A stretch of DNA of 64,000 nt from Lentzea fradiae. Lineage in GTDB: Bacteria; Actinomycetota; Actinomycetes; Mycobacteriales; Pseudonocardiaceae. The notes under the pieces are model-generated. The model saw nothing but the letters and a program-made list of their open reading frames with translations. It searched no databases and was not told the origin of the DNA. Each line of letters opens with the position of its first letter. The first letter of the stretch is position 1. The position numbers and the translations under genes were made by a program. The stretch lies in contig NZ_FNCC01000008.1 of the NCBI RefSeq assembly GCF_900100955.1, positions 1-64,000 on the forward strand, given 5' to 3'. Positions 28,121 through 37,522 of the stretch are shown here, piece by piece.

Positions 28121-28884
28121 ACAAGTTCCTTCAACGGTGGGCCGTGTTCGCGGGACTCGTCGCTGTGTGGGAGGCGCTCGGCCTCCTGGCCGACGACCCC
28201 TTCTTCCCGCCGCCGTCCGAGATCGCCGTGGCGGCCTGGGAGTGGTGGGTCCTCGAACCGGAGAACCTCACCGACCACGTCCTTCCCTCCATCGGGCGGT
28301 TGCTCGCCGCGTGGGCGATCGCCTCGGTGATCGGTGTCGCGCTGGGGCTGCTGCTGGGCCGTTCCGACCGGGCGATGGAGTACGCGAACCCGCTGCTGGT
28401 GTTCCTGCGCTCGATCCCGCCGCCCGCGCTGGTGCCGGTGTTCCTGCTGCTGTTCAAGGTGGGCACGTCGATGCAGGTGGCGACGATCGTGTTCGGCGTC
28501 ATCTGGCCGGTGCTGCTCAACAGCGTCGACGGCGCGCGTTCCGTCGACGTGACCAAAGTGGACACTTCGGCGGTCTTCCAGATCCGGCGCGCGCAGTGGG
28601 TCTTCGGAGTCGTCCTCCCCGCCGCGTCGCCGAAGATCTTCGCGGGGCTGCGGGTCTCGCTCTCGCTGTCGCTGGTGCTGATGGTCATCTCCGAGCTCGT
28701 GGCCGCGGACAACGGCATCGGCTGGCAGCTCATGCAGGCACAGCGCGATTTCGACTACACGCGCATGTGGGCCGGGGTCGTCCTCCTGGGCGTCCTCGGA
28801 TACGGACTGAACACCGCGCTGCTCGCGGTCGAACGCAGGGCATTGGCGTGGCAACCGAGGAGTCGGGATGAGCAACATGCTTGA
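28117..28884 (+). CDS. ABC transporter permease, NitT/TauT family (second subunit)
   Basis: 255 aa, GTG overlapping the first permease stop. It has the same fold: FLRSIPPPALVPVFLLLFKVG, and VFQIRRAQWVFGVVLPAASP as the EAA-like loop contacting the ATPase. Less related to the first permease than recent duplicates would be. The 3' end overlaps the ATPase gene by 17 bases. Confidence 0.9.
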   Translation: MNKFLQRWAVFAGLVAVWEALGLLADDPFFPPPSEIAVAAWEWWVLEPENLTDHVLPSIGRLLAAWAIASVIGVALGLLLGRSDRAMEYANPLLVFLRSIPPPALVPVFLLLFKVGTSMQVATIVFGVIWPVLLNSVDGARSVDVTKVDTSAVFQIRRAQWVFGVVLPAASPKIFAGLRVSLSLSLVLMVISELVAADNGIGWQLMQAQRDFDYTRMWAGVVLLGVLGYGLNTALLAVERRALAWQPRSRDEQHA

Positions 28885-29668
28885 GGTGGCCGACCTCGGC
28901 CACACCTATGGTGACTACGAGGCCATCGGCGGCCTCACGTTCGACGTGCGCGCCGGTGAGCTGGTGTGCGTGGTCGGACCGTCCGGCTGCGGCAAGTCGA
29001 CGCTGCTGCGGACGATCTCCGGACTGATCAAGCCCACGCGCGGTGACGTGCGGCTGAACGGCTCGCACCTCGCCGTCGTGTTCCAGGACTACCAGCGTTC
29101 GCTCTTCCCGTGGCTCACGGTGCAGGGCAACGTGGAGTTCCCGCTGAGGTCCCTGCCGCGCGCGGAACGGCGCAAGCGGGCCGCGGAGGCGCTGGAGTGG
29201 GTGGGCCTCACCGCCGCGGCGCGCAAGCGGCCGTGGCAGCTTTCCGGTGGCATGCAGCAGCGGGTGGCGATCGCGCGGGCACTGGCGTTCCGGCCCGCCC
29301 TGCTGCTGATGGACGAGCCGTTCGCCTCGGTGGACGCGCAGACCCGCTTCGAGTTGGAGGACCTCTTGCTCCGCGTGCGGCGTGAACACGACACGACTGT
29401 CCTCGTCGTCACCCACGACATCGACGAGTCGGTGTACCTGGGTGACCGGATCCTGGTGCTCAGCAGCTCTCCCGCACGGCTGGTGGCGAACCTCGAGGTG
29501 CCGCTGCCCGCCGAGCGCGACCAGGTGACCACCCGGACCGCGGACGGCTTCGTCGCCCTGCGGTCCAAGGTGGCGCGGCTGCTGAACGTCGGCAAGCCGT
29601 CGATGGACGTGGAGAAGTGGGCGGCCGCGGAGCGCGAGTCCCTGAGCGAGACCGTGTCCTCCTCCTGA
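28868..29668 (+). CDS. ABC transporter ATP-binding protein, NitT/TauT family
   Basis: 266 aa, ATG. Walker A GPSGCGKSTLL, Q-loop VVFQDYQRSLFPWLT, signature LSGGMQQRVAIARAL, Walker B ALLLMDEPFASVD and H-loop VVTHDIDESVYL are all intact. SsuB/TauB class by the 'LFPWLTV' and 'DEPFASVDAQTR' segments. It completes an importer with the two upstream permeases. The likely binding protein lies ~2.5 kb away at 32159. Confidence 0.93.
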   Translation: MSNMLEVADLGHTYGDYEAIGGLTFDVRAGELVCVVGPSGCGKSTLLRTISGLIKPTRGDVRLNGSHLAVVFQDYQRSLFPWLTVQGNVEFPLRSLPRAERRKRAAEALEWVGLTAAARKRPWQLSGGMQQRVAIARALAFRPALLLMDEPFASVDAQTRFELEDLLLRVRREHDTTVLVVTHDIDESVYLGDRILVLSSSPARLVANLEVPLPAERDQVTTRTADGFVALRSKVARLLNVGKPSMDVEKWAAAERESLSETVSSS

Positions 29669-29676
29669 CCTCCTCG

Positions 29677-30087
29677 GTGACGGACTGGAACCTGTTCCTG
29701 GTCGTCGACGCGGAGCCGGTCGAGGTGACCGGCGGGCGGGACCGGGTCGTGCTGCTCGCGGGCAGGCGCCTGCTCTGCCTGCCGGACAACGGGTACCAGC
29801 TCCTGCTCGCGTGGGTCGCCGGTCCGCGCAGGGTGGTGCGCACCCCGGTGCCGCTGGACCCGGACCAGCCGATCGTCGACGCGTTCGTGAACTCCTACCT
29901 CGTGGAGGCCGGTGTTCCACCGCGTCCGCGCGGGTTCGCCTGGTACCTCGACCTCCCGGCGGACACGGCCCCCGCGGGCGTGTGGAGCGCCGTCGGGGCA
30001 GGCGGCGTGCACGGGGCACCTGTGGACCTCCTGCGCGTTCGTGAGGCGATGGAACGGGGTGTGGCCGCGCTGTACGGCACCGCCTGA
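29677..30087 (+). CDS. Hypothetical protein downstream of NitT/TauT operon
   Basis: 136 aa from GTG 29677, nine bases after the ATPase. It begins MTDWNLFLVVDAEPVEVTGG and appears to be a small soluble alpha/beta protein with a C-terminal helix (LLRVREAMERGVAALYG). Codon use is strongly GC at third positions, supporting a real gene. No family is recognised. Position suggests co-transcription with the importer; the strong terminator at 30135 closes the unit. Confidence 0.6.
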   Translation: MTDWNLFLVVDAEPVEVTGGRDRVVLLAGRRLLCLPDNGYQLLLAWVAGPRRVVRTPVPLDPDQPIVDAFVNSYLVEAGVPPRPRGFAWYLDLPADTAPAGVWSAVGAGGVHGAPVDLLRVREAMERGVAALYGTA

Positions 30088-30134
30088 GGAAACCTTCCCG
30101 CAACAAGTGAGAAACCGTTGCGGCGCAAGTGAAG

Positions 30135-30174
30135 AAGATCGGCCCCGGACCCGCCGCGGTCCGGGGCCGATCTT
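30135..30174. terminator. Strong bidirectional-type terminator hairpin
   Basis: A perfect 17-bp stem (30135-30151 with 30158-30174, beginning aagatcggccccgg) with a six-base loop. It ends the plus-strand ABC operon. The minus-strand gene 30279-30656 also runs toward it, so it may serve both. Confidence 0.8.
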
Positions 30175-30278
30175 GTGTGCACATAGGAGGGTGTGTGCAC
30201 CGGGCAGGGGGACCGGCGGCTCGTTCGCCCGGGGCAGGACGTGATGACCGTTCGGTTTCCCTTGCCCTGTCTGGTGGT

Positions 30279-30656
30279 TCAGAGGCCGGCCTCCCCGTCG
30301 TCACGGGTGCCGAAACCGTTTTCGGGGGCGTCCAGGTCGCCGATCGTGCCGATGTACAGGTCTCCCACCAGATCGTCGGCGGCCGGGTGTGCGTGGTCCG
30401 GCCCAGCGGCGTCTGTGACCGTCTTGGGGGCCGTTCCGGCGTCTGGGGTGTCCTGGCCCTGCGGGAGGACGTCGGCGGCGCTGTGGGCGTCCACGGCGTT
30501 CGTGGCCGGTGGAGCCGAACGGTCCGAAGTGGACGACTCGGCGCCGATGACGATGCCGTCCACTTCCGTCGCGAACGTGGTGCCGGGCACCGGTCGCGGC
30601 GTCCGGTCGTCGTGCGGGACCGGGGCGGGGTCGCGCGGCGACTGCTGGGTGCCCAT
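30279..30656 (-). CDS. Orphan acidic low-complexity protein
   Basis: 125 aa, ATG at 30656. The composition is rich in Asp, Ala, Pro and Thr with no predicted membrane segment or long helix until the end, where DDLVGDLYIGTIGDLDAPEN is the only ordered-looking part. Nearly all codons end in G or C in this frame, which argues for coding despite longer plus-strand frames overlapping it. No family is recognised. It lies between a terminator and pobA, on the pobA strand. A GGAG sits ~13 bases before the ATG, a weak spacing. Confidence 0.5.
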   Translation of the reverse strand: MGTQQSPRDPAPVPHDDRTPRPVPGTTFATEVDGIVIGAESSTSDRSAPPATNAVDAHSAADVLPQGQDTPDAGTAPKTVTDAAGPDHAHPAADDLVGDLYIGTIGDLDAPENGFGTRDDGEAGL

Positions 30657-30803
30657 GAGAAAACCGCAGCTCCTGAGGGGTCGGGGGGTGCCGGTTTGCA
30701 CCGTACGGGTGAACCTCACCCCCCAACATCGGGAGTTGTCCCCAAATCGTGACGTTCCGAATCCCCTAGGGGAGAGGGCGAACTTGTTAGGGGACAGGGG
30801 ATT

Positions 30804-31979
30804 TCACTCGATCGGACCGACGTAGTTCTCGGCAAACGACGCTTGGTAGGCAGGGGACTGCGACAGGTGCTCCAGTCGCGCCTGCGCCAGACGTCCGAAG
30901 AACGGTGACTGCATATCGGTGTGGATCATGTTGACCATCCACTGCGAGAACTCCTGGGCGCGCCAGACGGAGCGCAGGCAGTCCTCCGAGTAGGTCTTGA
31001 GCCCGGTCTCCGACCCGGTGCCGTAGAAGTCGATAAGCGCACGTCCGAAGGTTGCGGCGTCGTTCATGGCGAGGTTCATGCCCTTGCCGCCGACCGGGGT
31101 GATGATGTGGGCTGCGTCACCCAGGAGGTACAGCCGGCCGTGGGACATCGGCTCGACCACGTAGCTGCGCATGTCCAGCACGCGCTTTTCGATGATCTTT
31201 CCCTCGGTCAGCGTCCACGACGAGTCGTGCAATGCGAAACGCTTGTGCAGCGCTTCCCAGATCTGTTCGTCGGACCAGTCTTCGGCCTTTGTCCCGACCG
31301 GTACCTGGAGGTAGAAGCGGGAAATCGTGGAGGACCGCAGCATGTGTCCGGCGAAACCGTCGGCGTGCAGCGCGTAAATGACCGCTTTAGTCGACGGGGG
31401 AGCTTCCGCGAGAATGGAGAGCCACTCGATGCCGTGCTGGTGGGTGAATTCCGTCAGGCTGCCCTCGGGAATGGACTTCCGGCTCACCCCGTGGAATCCG
31501 TCGCACCCGGCGACGAAGTCCGCGGTGATGGCCTCCCTGACCCCGTCTGCGCTGGTCCAGACCACGGAGGGCTGCGACGACGTCAGATTCCGCAGCTCCA
31601 CGTCACTGACCGAGAACCTGATGTCACCTCCTGCGTCCAAAAATGCCCCGATGAGGTCCTTGACTACTTCCTGCTGTGGGTAGACGTACTGCTGGCGTCC
31701 CTCGTACAGGTCACTGAACGCCACCTGGAAGGCTTGTCCGTTGACGCGAAATTCACACGTACCGTGACGGTCTGCTTCCGCCAGCAATCGATCCGCCAGC
31801 CCGAGTGACTGCAGCAACATCACGGAGCGGTGTTCGAGGACGCCTGCGCGTGCACGTGTTTCCACGTGGCTCCGACTTGCTCTTTCGAGCACAACGCAGT
31901 CGATACCTGACTGCTGGATCAGGTTTGCCAAGGTCAGACCGGCCGGCCCTGCGCCGATCACGGCCACTGAGCGCTTCAC
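30804..31979 (-). CDS. pobA: 4-hydroxybenzoate 3-monooxygenase-like flavoprotein
   Basis: 391 aa from GTG 31979, preceded by AGGAGA; an in-frame ATG upstream (32060) would add 27 residues. FAD motifs: VIGAGPAGLTLANLI, RARAGVLEH, AGCDGFHGVSRKSIP and GDAAHIITPVGGKGMNLA. FYLQVPVGTKAEDWSDEQIW and the C-terminal AENYVG are characteristic of PobA, which converts 4-hydroxybenzoate to protocatechuate with NADPH and O2. Length matches (~394). The PTGA active-site loop of the Pseudomonas enzyme reads PVGG here, so substrate may differ. GC is visibly lower than neighbours, suggesting acquisition. Confidence 0.82.
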   Translation of the reverse strand: MKRSVAVIGAGPAGLTLANLIQQSGIDCVVLERASRSHVETRARAGVLEHRSVMLLQSLGLADRLLAEADRHGTCEFRVNGQAFQVAFSDLYEGRQQYVYPQQEVVKDLIGAFLDAGGDIRFSVSDVELRNLTSSQPSVVWTSADGVREAITADFVAGCDGFHGVSRKSIPEGSLTEFTHQHGIEWLSILAEAPPSTKAVIYALHADGFAGHMLRSSTISRFYLQVPVGTKAEDWSDEQIWEALHKRFALHDSSWTLTEGKIIEKRVLDMRSYVVEPMSHGRLYLLGDAAHIITPVGGKGMNLAMNDAATFGRALIDFYGTGSETGLKTYSEDCLRSVWRAQEFSQWMVNMIHTDMQSPFFGRLAQARLEHLSQSPAYQASFAENYVGPIE

Positions 31980-32053
31980 TTGGGGTTCTCCTAGCCCTAG
32001 ACCTGTTGTGCTTAGATGCTCACCGCAGGTAGTGGACTGGAACCTGCTCGTGT

Positions 32054-32104
32054 CGGTCAACTGGGGTCTTTTGGAGCAGCATCACTACTCTGAGTGGTTG
32101 ACCG
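32054..32104. promoter_or_regulatory. Inverted repeat in the pobA/binding-protein divergent region
   Basis: cggtcaac (32054-32061) and gttgaccg (32097-32104) form an 8-bp inverted repeat with a 35-base gap in the 179-base spacer between pobA and the divergent lipoprotein gene. It could be paired operator half-sites. Observed sequence; function inferred only from place. Confidence 0.3.
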
Positions 32105-32158
32105 TCGCGACCCCTCCCCCCGCAACGACGACACCGCTCCGACAGGAGAGTGCTCCCG

Positions 32159-33184
32159 ATGACTCGAAGAGTCCGCCGTATGTCCATCCGTGGCATCGCC
32201 CTGGCCACGATGCTCGCCACCGTGGCGAGCTGTGGTGCGCTCGGCGGCACAGAGCAGGCGCCCCCGGCCGACGCGAACAGCAGCAACGCGAGCGGTCCGG
32301 TCGAGAAGAAGAAGATCGTGCTGGGGACCATGCCGGTCCTCGACGTCGCGTCGATCCACGTAGCGCTGAAGAAGGGTTACTTCGAGGCCGAGGGCCTCGA
32401 GGTCGAGCTCAAGACCATCCAGGGTGGTGCCCAGGCGATCCCCGGCCTGATCAACCAGGAGCTCGACTTCACCTTCGGCAACTGGGTCTCGTTCTTCTCG
32501 GCAGAGGCGAAGGAAGCCGCCAAGGCGGTCGACGGCATCAAGCTCGTCGCCGACGGCTACCAGGCGAAACCCGAGATGTTCCTGATCCTCGCCGACGGCA
32601 ACTCGGCGATCAAGGGGCCGAAGGACCTCGAAGGCAAGACCATCGCGATCAACACCTTCAAGAACATCGCCGAGCTGACCGCGAAGGCGACTCTCGAGGC
32701 CGCGAACGTCGACGTCAGCAAGGTCAAGTTCGTCGAGTACGCGTTCCCGGACATGCAGGCCGCGGTCCAGAACAAGTCCGTTGACGCCGCCTTCATGGTC
32801 GAGCCGTTCATCACCCGCGCCCAGCGCGCCGCCGGTCAGGTCAAGGTTCTCGACGCCGCCACCGGCCCGACCGACAACATCCCGATCGCCGGTTACGCGA
32901 CGAGCGGCAAGTTCGCCAAGGCGAACCCCAAGACCGTCGCCGCGTTCCAGCGCGCGATGGCCAAGGGCCAGGCCGACGCCGCCGACCGTCCGACGGTCGA
33001 GCCGCTGCTCGTCGAGTACGCCAAGGTCGACAAGGAAACCGCGGGTCTCGTCCACTTCGGTGCCTTCCCGACCACCCTGGACGCGACGCGTCTGCAGCGC
33101 GTCGTGCAGCTGATGCAGCGGTACCAGATGCTGGACAAGGAGCTCGACGTCAAGCCGATGCTCATCCAGCCCTCCGGTAGTTGA
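32159..33184 (+). CDS. NitT/TauT-type ABC substrate-binding lipoprotein
   Basis: 341 aa from ATG 32159, eight bases after AGGAGAG. An Arg-rich n-region and helix lead to a lipobox ending TVASC, with Cys25 the predicted lipidation site. The mature part shows SBP_bac features: VLDVASIHVALKKGYFEAEG, GGAQAIPGLINQELDFTFGN, and FMVEPFITRAQ. It is of the SsuA/TauA/ThiY type. The nearest matching permease/ATPase set (27377-29668) lacks a binding protein, so they probably work together although separated by three genes. Confidence 0.88.
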   Translation: MTRRVRRMSIRGIALATMLATVASCGALGGTEQAPPADANSSNASGPVEKKKIVLGTMPVLDVASIHVALKKGYFEAEGLEVELKTIQGGAQAIPGLINQELDFTFGNWVSFFSAEAKEAAKAVDGIKLVADGYQAKPEMFLILADGNSAIKGPKDLEGKTIAINTFKNIAELTAKATLEAANVDVSKVKFVEYAFPDMQAAVQNKSVDAAFMVEPFITRAQRAAGQVKVLDAATGPTDNIPIAGYATSGKFAKANPKTVAAFQRAMAKGQADAADRPTVEPLLVEYAKVDKETAGLVHFGAFPTTLDATRLQRVVQLMQRYQMLDKELDVKPMLIQPSGS

Positions 33185-33190
33185 CGAACA

Positions 33191-33233
33191 GCGCGGGTGA
33201 CTGTGATCGAGCCGTGATCGCGGTCACCCGCGC
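33191..33233 (+). terminator. Terminator-like hairpin after binding protein
   Basis: An 11-bp stem (33191-33201 with 33223-33233, gcgcgggtgac/gtcacccgcgc) begins seven bases after the stop codon. The remaining ~160 bases before the next gene are AT-richer and hold no gene; they probably contain the promoter of the kinase operon. Confidence 0.6.
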
Positions 33234-33396
33234 GCCTCGTTACCGCCACATGAATTATCAACTCGGGGCCGTTTAGCCGCCCACATCAAAGTTGTTGATT
33301 CTCGAACCAGCTGTTTTGTCGTCCGAACGGCGGTATGAGAACGGTGTTTTTTACTCCAAGATCCACCAGGTTTGCAGCTATTAAACGGGGCGGGGA

Positions 33397-36207
33397 GTGT
33401 TGACGGTGCGCGGTCGTGAGGACCAGCGAGGCATCGACCGGTTCCGCCTACGCAACTGGCGGTTGCGGAGCAAGCTCGCGGTTGTGTTGCTAGTTCCGGC
33501 TCTGAGCACCGCGACTCTCGCGGGCCTGCGCCTGAACACCCAGCTCGACGACGTCGAACTCTTCGACACAGTCCAACGCGAGCTCGCGGTCAGCCACCAG
33601 GCGGCGAAGGTGGAGAACGCGCTTCAGGTCGAGCGCGACTACGCCGTGCAGTGTGTGGCAGCAGGCAGGCAGAACGCGTGCCCCGAGCACGCGGCCCGCA
33701 CTGGGCTCACTGACACGGAGCTGAGGAAGTATCGGGACTCGGGCGCGACGGCCACGGCCTTGAGCGCGCCCCTCCAGGAGTCGTTCACGAAGTCGCTCGA
33801 GTCCCTCGACGGACTGGCGAGCTTGCGTGTCACTCTGCTGAGCACGAAGTACCCCGACATCGCCGTTGTCGGTGCGTACAACCAGATCATCGCTCAGGTC
33901 AGCCAGGTGCACCGCGCCGCTGTGTCGAGTCTGAGCGAAGCCGAGATCGTGCCGCTGGCATCTGCCGCACAGGCGCTCTACAACGCGCAGGAACAGCTCG
34001 GCCAGCAGAACGCGATCCTGGTGTCCACCGCGCTGCGCCGGGCGTTCGCCCCCGGTGCCGCCGACGAGCTGCGCGCCGCGCAGTCCAGGTTGGACGCCGC
34101 CTTCGTCGAGTTCAACGACGCGGCTTCGGTGCCGAACCAGCAGAAGTTCCAGGACGTCGTGTCCGGATCGGCCGTGGACGGCCGGAACCGGCTCGTGAAG
34201 CTGGCACTCGCGCAGGACGCCGAGCGGGAGCCGGTGAGCATCTCGGACGGCGAGGTGCTCAAGGTCGGTCAGGACACCGCGAACCTGGTTCGCGAGGTCG
34301 CGACCGAGATGGAGAAGCAGGCCAACGAGACGACCTCGCGGCTCGCCGACGCGGCACGTGCGGCCGCCTGGCGCGACGCCGGCCTTGTGGCGTTCGCTCT
34401 GATCATCGCGTTCGGCCTGATGGCGATGGTCGCCCAGTCGATGCTGCGCCCGCTGCGCGTCCTGCGCCGCAGCGCCCTCGACGTGGCCCGCAACCAGCTG
34501 CCGGAGGCCATCAAGCGAATCCGTTCGCACCGCGACCCGGAACGGGCCGCGGAGGAGGCGATCGTCCCGGTGCCGCTCAACACGACCGAAGAGGTCGGCC
34601 AGGTGGCGCGGGCGTTCGACCTCGTGCAGCGCGAAGCGGTCCGCCTCGCCGTCGAGCAGGTGGCGCTGCGCGCGAACGTCAACGACATGTTCATCAACCT
34701 GTCGCGGCGTTCGCAGGCGTTGGTGGAACGGCAGATCAGCGTCATCGACCGGCTGGAGCAGGACGAGCAGGACCCGGACCACCTGGCGTCGCTGTTCGAG
34801 CTCGACCACCTCGCGACGCAGATGCGCCGCAACAGCGAGAACCTCCTGGTCCTCTCCGGCACCACGGTCAACCGCCGCGTCACCCGGCCCGTCGCGATCG
34901 CCGAGGTGCTCGGCGCCGCGGTGTCCGAGGTCGAGAAGTACGCGCGCGTGCAGATCGCGCCGACGCCGGAGCTGATGGTGCAGGGCCGCGTGGTCAACGA
35001 CCTCGCGCACCTCGTCGCCGAGCTGCTCGACAACGCCACCGCGTTCTCCAAGCCGTCCACCAAGGTCACCGTGCGCACGATCGAGACCCGCAAGGGCGAG
35101 GTCGCGATCCGCATCCACGACCGCGGTGTCGGCATCCAGGAGAACGAGGTCGCCGAGTTCAACGCGAAGCTCGCCGAGCCGCCGGAGGTCGACGTCTCCG
35201 TCGCCCGCGAGATGGGCCTGTACGTGGTCGGCCAGCTCGCCAAGCGGCACGAGATCCGCGTGACGCTCGCGAACAACGACGACATCGAGGGCGGTGTCAC
35301 CGCTCAGGTGATCCTGCCGACGTCGTTGCTGCACAAGGGCGCCGCGCCCGCGCTGCCGCTGCCCGCCGCCACCCAGGCGCAGGCCATCACCTCGGGTGCC
35401 GAGCAGACCGGCGAGGCTCTGTCCGGCGTTCCGAAGTGGACTCCGGAGCACCCCGTCGCGCTGCCCTCGGCGGCGTCGGTGGAGGAGAGCTCCGGCCGCC
35501 ACCGCATCGAGCAGACGTCCACGGACGGCCTGTTCACGGCGCGGATCGAGGCGAACGAGTCGACGGCCGAGAACGGGTACTCCTACGAGCCGCCCGTGCA
35601 GCGGCCGGTCGAGCAGAACGACCCGGCCACCGAGATCTTCCCGGCCATCGTCGAGGACGACGAGCCGCTGATCTCGCCCGACGCGTTGTCGCGGTGGTTC
35701 CAGACCCCCGCGGCCGACGAACCGACCGTCATCGGCCGTCCCGTGGGGGACGGCGCACCGGCGGTGCGGGAACGTCAGGAGGAAGAGCCGGAGCCGGCCA
35801 CGGTGAACGGACTGCCCAAGCGGCAGCGTTCGGCGGAGCCGGCCAAGACCGAGGCGCCGGTCGCGGTGCCTCGCGCGGTCGCCGACTACGCCGAGTCCGA
35901 CTGGGGCACGGCAGATGACGGGTGGCGCGCCGCCGCAGGCGCGCTCGGCCCGGGTGAGTCCGCGCAGACGACGGAGAACGGCCTGCCCAAGCGCGTGCCG
36001 AAGGCCCGGCTCGTGCCGGGATCGCTCCCCAAGCCGTCGTCACCGGCGCCCCAGCTGGCGACCGCCGCGGCTGTGCCCGCACGGTCCGCCGACAGGTTGC
36101 GTCAGCGGTTCGCCACGTACCAGAAGGGTGTCCAGATGGGTCGTGAGTCGCTCTACGACTCGTCCGTCGGCGGCATCCCCGTGATCGCAGAAAGGGAACG
36201 CCAGTGA
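33397..36207 (+). CDS. NIT-domain sensor histidine kinase (CvnA-like)
   Basis: 936 aa. GTG 33397 is used; TTG 33400 and GTG 33406 are alternatives, the last having better SD spacing. TM helix ~25-44, an extracellular nitrate/nitrite-sensing (NIT) domain ~55-300, TM helix ~327-349, a HAMP-like segment, a helical [20 protein letters not shown] dimerisation segment, and an HATPase domain with [21 protein letters not shown] and [12 protein letters not shown]. The last ~280 residues are disordered and acidic with two NGLPKR repeats. In conservons such kinases work with roadblock and GTPase partners at the membrane. Its stop overlaps cvnB. Confidence 0.9.
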   Translation: MLTVRGREDQRGIDRFRLRNWRLRSKLAVVLLVPALSTATLAGLRLNTQLDDVELFDTVQRELAVSHQAAKVENALQVERDYAVQCVAAGRQNACPEHAARTGLTDTELRKYRDSGATATALSAPLQESFTKSLESLDGLASLRVTLLSTKYPDIAVVGAYNQIIAQVSQVHRAAVSSLSEAEIVPLASAAQALYNAQEQLGQQNAILVSTALRRAFAPGAADELRAAQSRLDAAFVEFNDAASVPNQQKFQDVVSGSAVDGRNRLVKLALAQDAEREPVSISDGEVLKVGQDTANLVREVATEMEKQANETTSRLADAARAAAWRDAGLVAFALIIAFGLMAMVAQSMLRPLRVLRRSALDVARNQLPEAIKRIRSHRDPERAAEEAIVPVPLNTTEEVGQVARAFDLVQREAVRLAVEQVALRANVNDMFINLSRRSQALVERQISVIDRLEQDEQDPDHLASLFELDHLATQMRRNSENLLVLSGTTVNRRVTRPVAIAEVLGAAVSEVEKYARVQIAPTPELMVQGRVVNDLAHLVAELLDNATAFSKPSTKVTVRTIETRKGEVAIRIHDRGVGIQENEVAEFNAKLAEPPEVDVSVAREMGLYVVGQLAKRHEIRVTLANNDDIEGGVTAQVILPTSLLHKGAAPALPLPAATQAQAITSGAEQTGEALSGVPKWTPEHPVALPSAASVEESSGRHRIEQTSTDGLFTARIEANESTAENGYSYEPPVQRPVEQNDPATEIFPAIVEDDEPLISPDALSRWFQTPAADEPTVIGRPVGDGAPAVRERQEEEPEPATVNGLPKRQRSAEPAKTEAPVAVPRAVADYAESDWGTADDGWRAAAGALGPGESAQTTENGLPKRVPKARLVPGSLPKPSSPAPQLATAAAVPARSADRLRQRFATYQKGVQMGRESLYDSSVGGIPVIAERERQ

Positions 36208-36626
36208 CCACCGCGACTGAGGAACTGGACAACTTCAGCTGGCTGGTCGAGGACTTCGTCAGCAGGGTCGCCGGTGTCGCGCACGCGATCGTCGTCTCGG
36301 CGGACGGCCTCCTGCTCGCTTCGTCGGACCGCCTCCCGCACGACCGTGCGGAACAGCTCGCCGCCGTCTCTTCCGGCCTGGTTTCGCTGAACCAGGGCGC
36401 GGCGCGCTGTTTCGAAGCGGGTGAGGTGAAGCAGACTGTCGTGGAGATGGAACGGGGCTACCTGTTCCTGATGTCCATCAGCGACGGGTCGTGCCTCGCC
36501 GTGCTCGCCGCGCCGAACTGCGACATCGGGCTCATCGGTTACGCGATGACCCGTCTCGTGGAGCGCGTCGGTCTCCAGCTCACGCCGGAGATCCGCGCCC
36601 AGCTGCACGTCTCCATGCGGGCCTGA
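36204..36626 (+). CDS. Roadblock/LC7-domain protein (CvnB-like)
   Basis: 140 aa, GTG overlapping the kinase stop. The roadblock fold is recognised by [31 protein letters not shown], and [21 protein letters not shown]. These MglB-like proteins act as regulators of the partner small GTPase. Length and placement match CvnB of Streptomyces conservons. Confidence 0.92.
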   Translation: MTTATEELDNFSWLVEDFVSRVAGVAHAIVVSADGLLLASSDRLPHDRAEQLAAVSSGLVSLNQGAARCFEAGEVKQTVVEMERGYLFLMSISDGSCLAVLAAPNCDIGLIGYAMTRLVERVGLQLTPEIRAQLHVSMRA

Positions 36627-36654
36627 GAGAGTTGAAGAGCAGAAGGAAGTTCCC

Positions 36655-37251
36655 ATGAGCAACGGTGCTCCGGGCCGGCCGGGGTCACCTGGGGCCGTCC
36701 CGAAGACGACGTCGGCCAAGATCGTCGTCGCCGGCGGCTTCGGTGTCGGCAAGACGACGTTCGTCGGATCGGTCTCGGAGATCACCCCGCTGACGACCGA
36801 GGCCGTCATGACCCAGGCTTCGGTCGGGGTCGACGACCTGTCCATGGTGCCGGACAAGGTCACCACCACGGTGGCCATGGACTTCGGCAGGGTGTCGCTG
36901 GACAAGGAGCTGATCCTCTACCTGTTCGGCACGCCGGGCCAGCACCGGTTCTGGTTCATGTGGGACGACCTGGTGCGCGGTGCGATCGGTGCCGTCGTCA
37001 TGGTCGACACCAGGAGGATCGACGAGGCGTTCGCGCCGATCGACTTCTTCGAGGACCGCAACCTGCCGTACGTGATCGCGGTGAACTGCTTCGACGGCAA
37101 GATGCTCCACCGCGCCGAGGAGATCAGGGACGCGCTGACGATCTCGTCCGCGGTGCCGATCATCCCGTGCGACGCGCGGAACCGTCAGTCGACGAAGCAG
37201 ATCCTCATCGCACTCGTGGAACACGCGATGAGGCAGCCTTCGTTCGCCTAG
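36655..37251 (+). CDS. Ras-like GTPase (CvnD-like)
   Basis: 198 aa, ATG with SD 'gaaggaag'. P-loop GGFGVGKTTFVG (residues ~27-38) and GTPGQHRFWFMWDDL (G3) are clear; NCFDGKM replaces the canonical NKxD G4 motif, as in other conservon GTPases. It belongs to the MglA/CvnD ATP/GTP-binding group. The DUF742 protein CvnC that usually lies between CvnB and CvnD is absent: the gap is only 28 bases. Confidence 0.92.
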   Translation: MSNGAPGRPGSPGAVPKTTSAKIVVAGGFGVGKTTFVGSVSEITPLTTEAVMTQASVGVDDLSMVPDKVTTTVAMDFGRVSLDKELILYLFGTPGQHRFWFMWDDLVRGAIGAVVMVDTRRIDEAFAPIDFFEDRNLPYVIAVNCFDGKMLHRAEEIRDALTISSAVPIIPCDARNRQSTKQILIALVEHAMRQPSFA

Positions 37252-37266
37252 ATCACCCATGACGGT

Positions 37267-37300
37267 GAGGCCCTCCGGACCATCAGGTCCGGAGGGCCTC
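37267..37300 (+). terminator. Intrinsic terminator of the conservon-like operon
   Basis: A perfect 15-bp stem (37267-37281 with 37286-37300), a four-base loop (atca) and a following 'aactttta' lie 15 bases after the GTPase stop. This is one of the clearest factor-independent terminators in the window. Confidence 0.85.
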
Positions 37301-37457
37301 AACTTTTATGGCCTCTCCGCGACCCGTCTTCCGGGCGGCCGGAAGAGCGCCTCCCGGGACTGTTTCCGCTCTCCACGGGCACACCGGTGCCCGGACCGGG
37401 GACGCGCACCGACGAAGTGCCTGGACCGTGCCAGGACCGCTTCACACTTGACTCTTC

Positions 37458-37485
37458 TTGTGCGCCAACGGCTCGGCGCTACAGT
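37458..37485 (+). promoter_or_regulatory. Predicted promoter of the snapalysin-type protease gene
   Basis: TTGTGC (37458-37463), 16-base spacer, TACAGT (37480-37485). The transcript would start near 37492 and carry the SD aaggagat before the GTG at 37523. A palindrome gcaattgc (37503-37510) lies in the leader. Confidence 0.4.
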
Positions 37486-37522
37486 CGGGGAGCAATTCCC
37501 CTGCAATTGCAAGGAGATCCCT

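Noticed and set aside
30129..30825. Two overlapping plus-strand open frames opposite 30279-30656
   Set aside because: They run through a strong terminator stem and lack a good ribosome-binding site; third-position GC bias favours the minus-strand frame.
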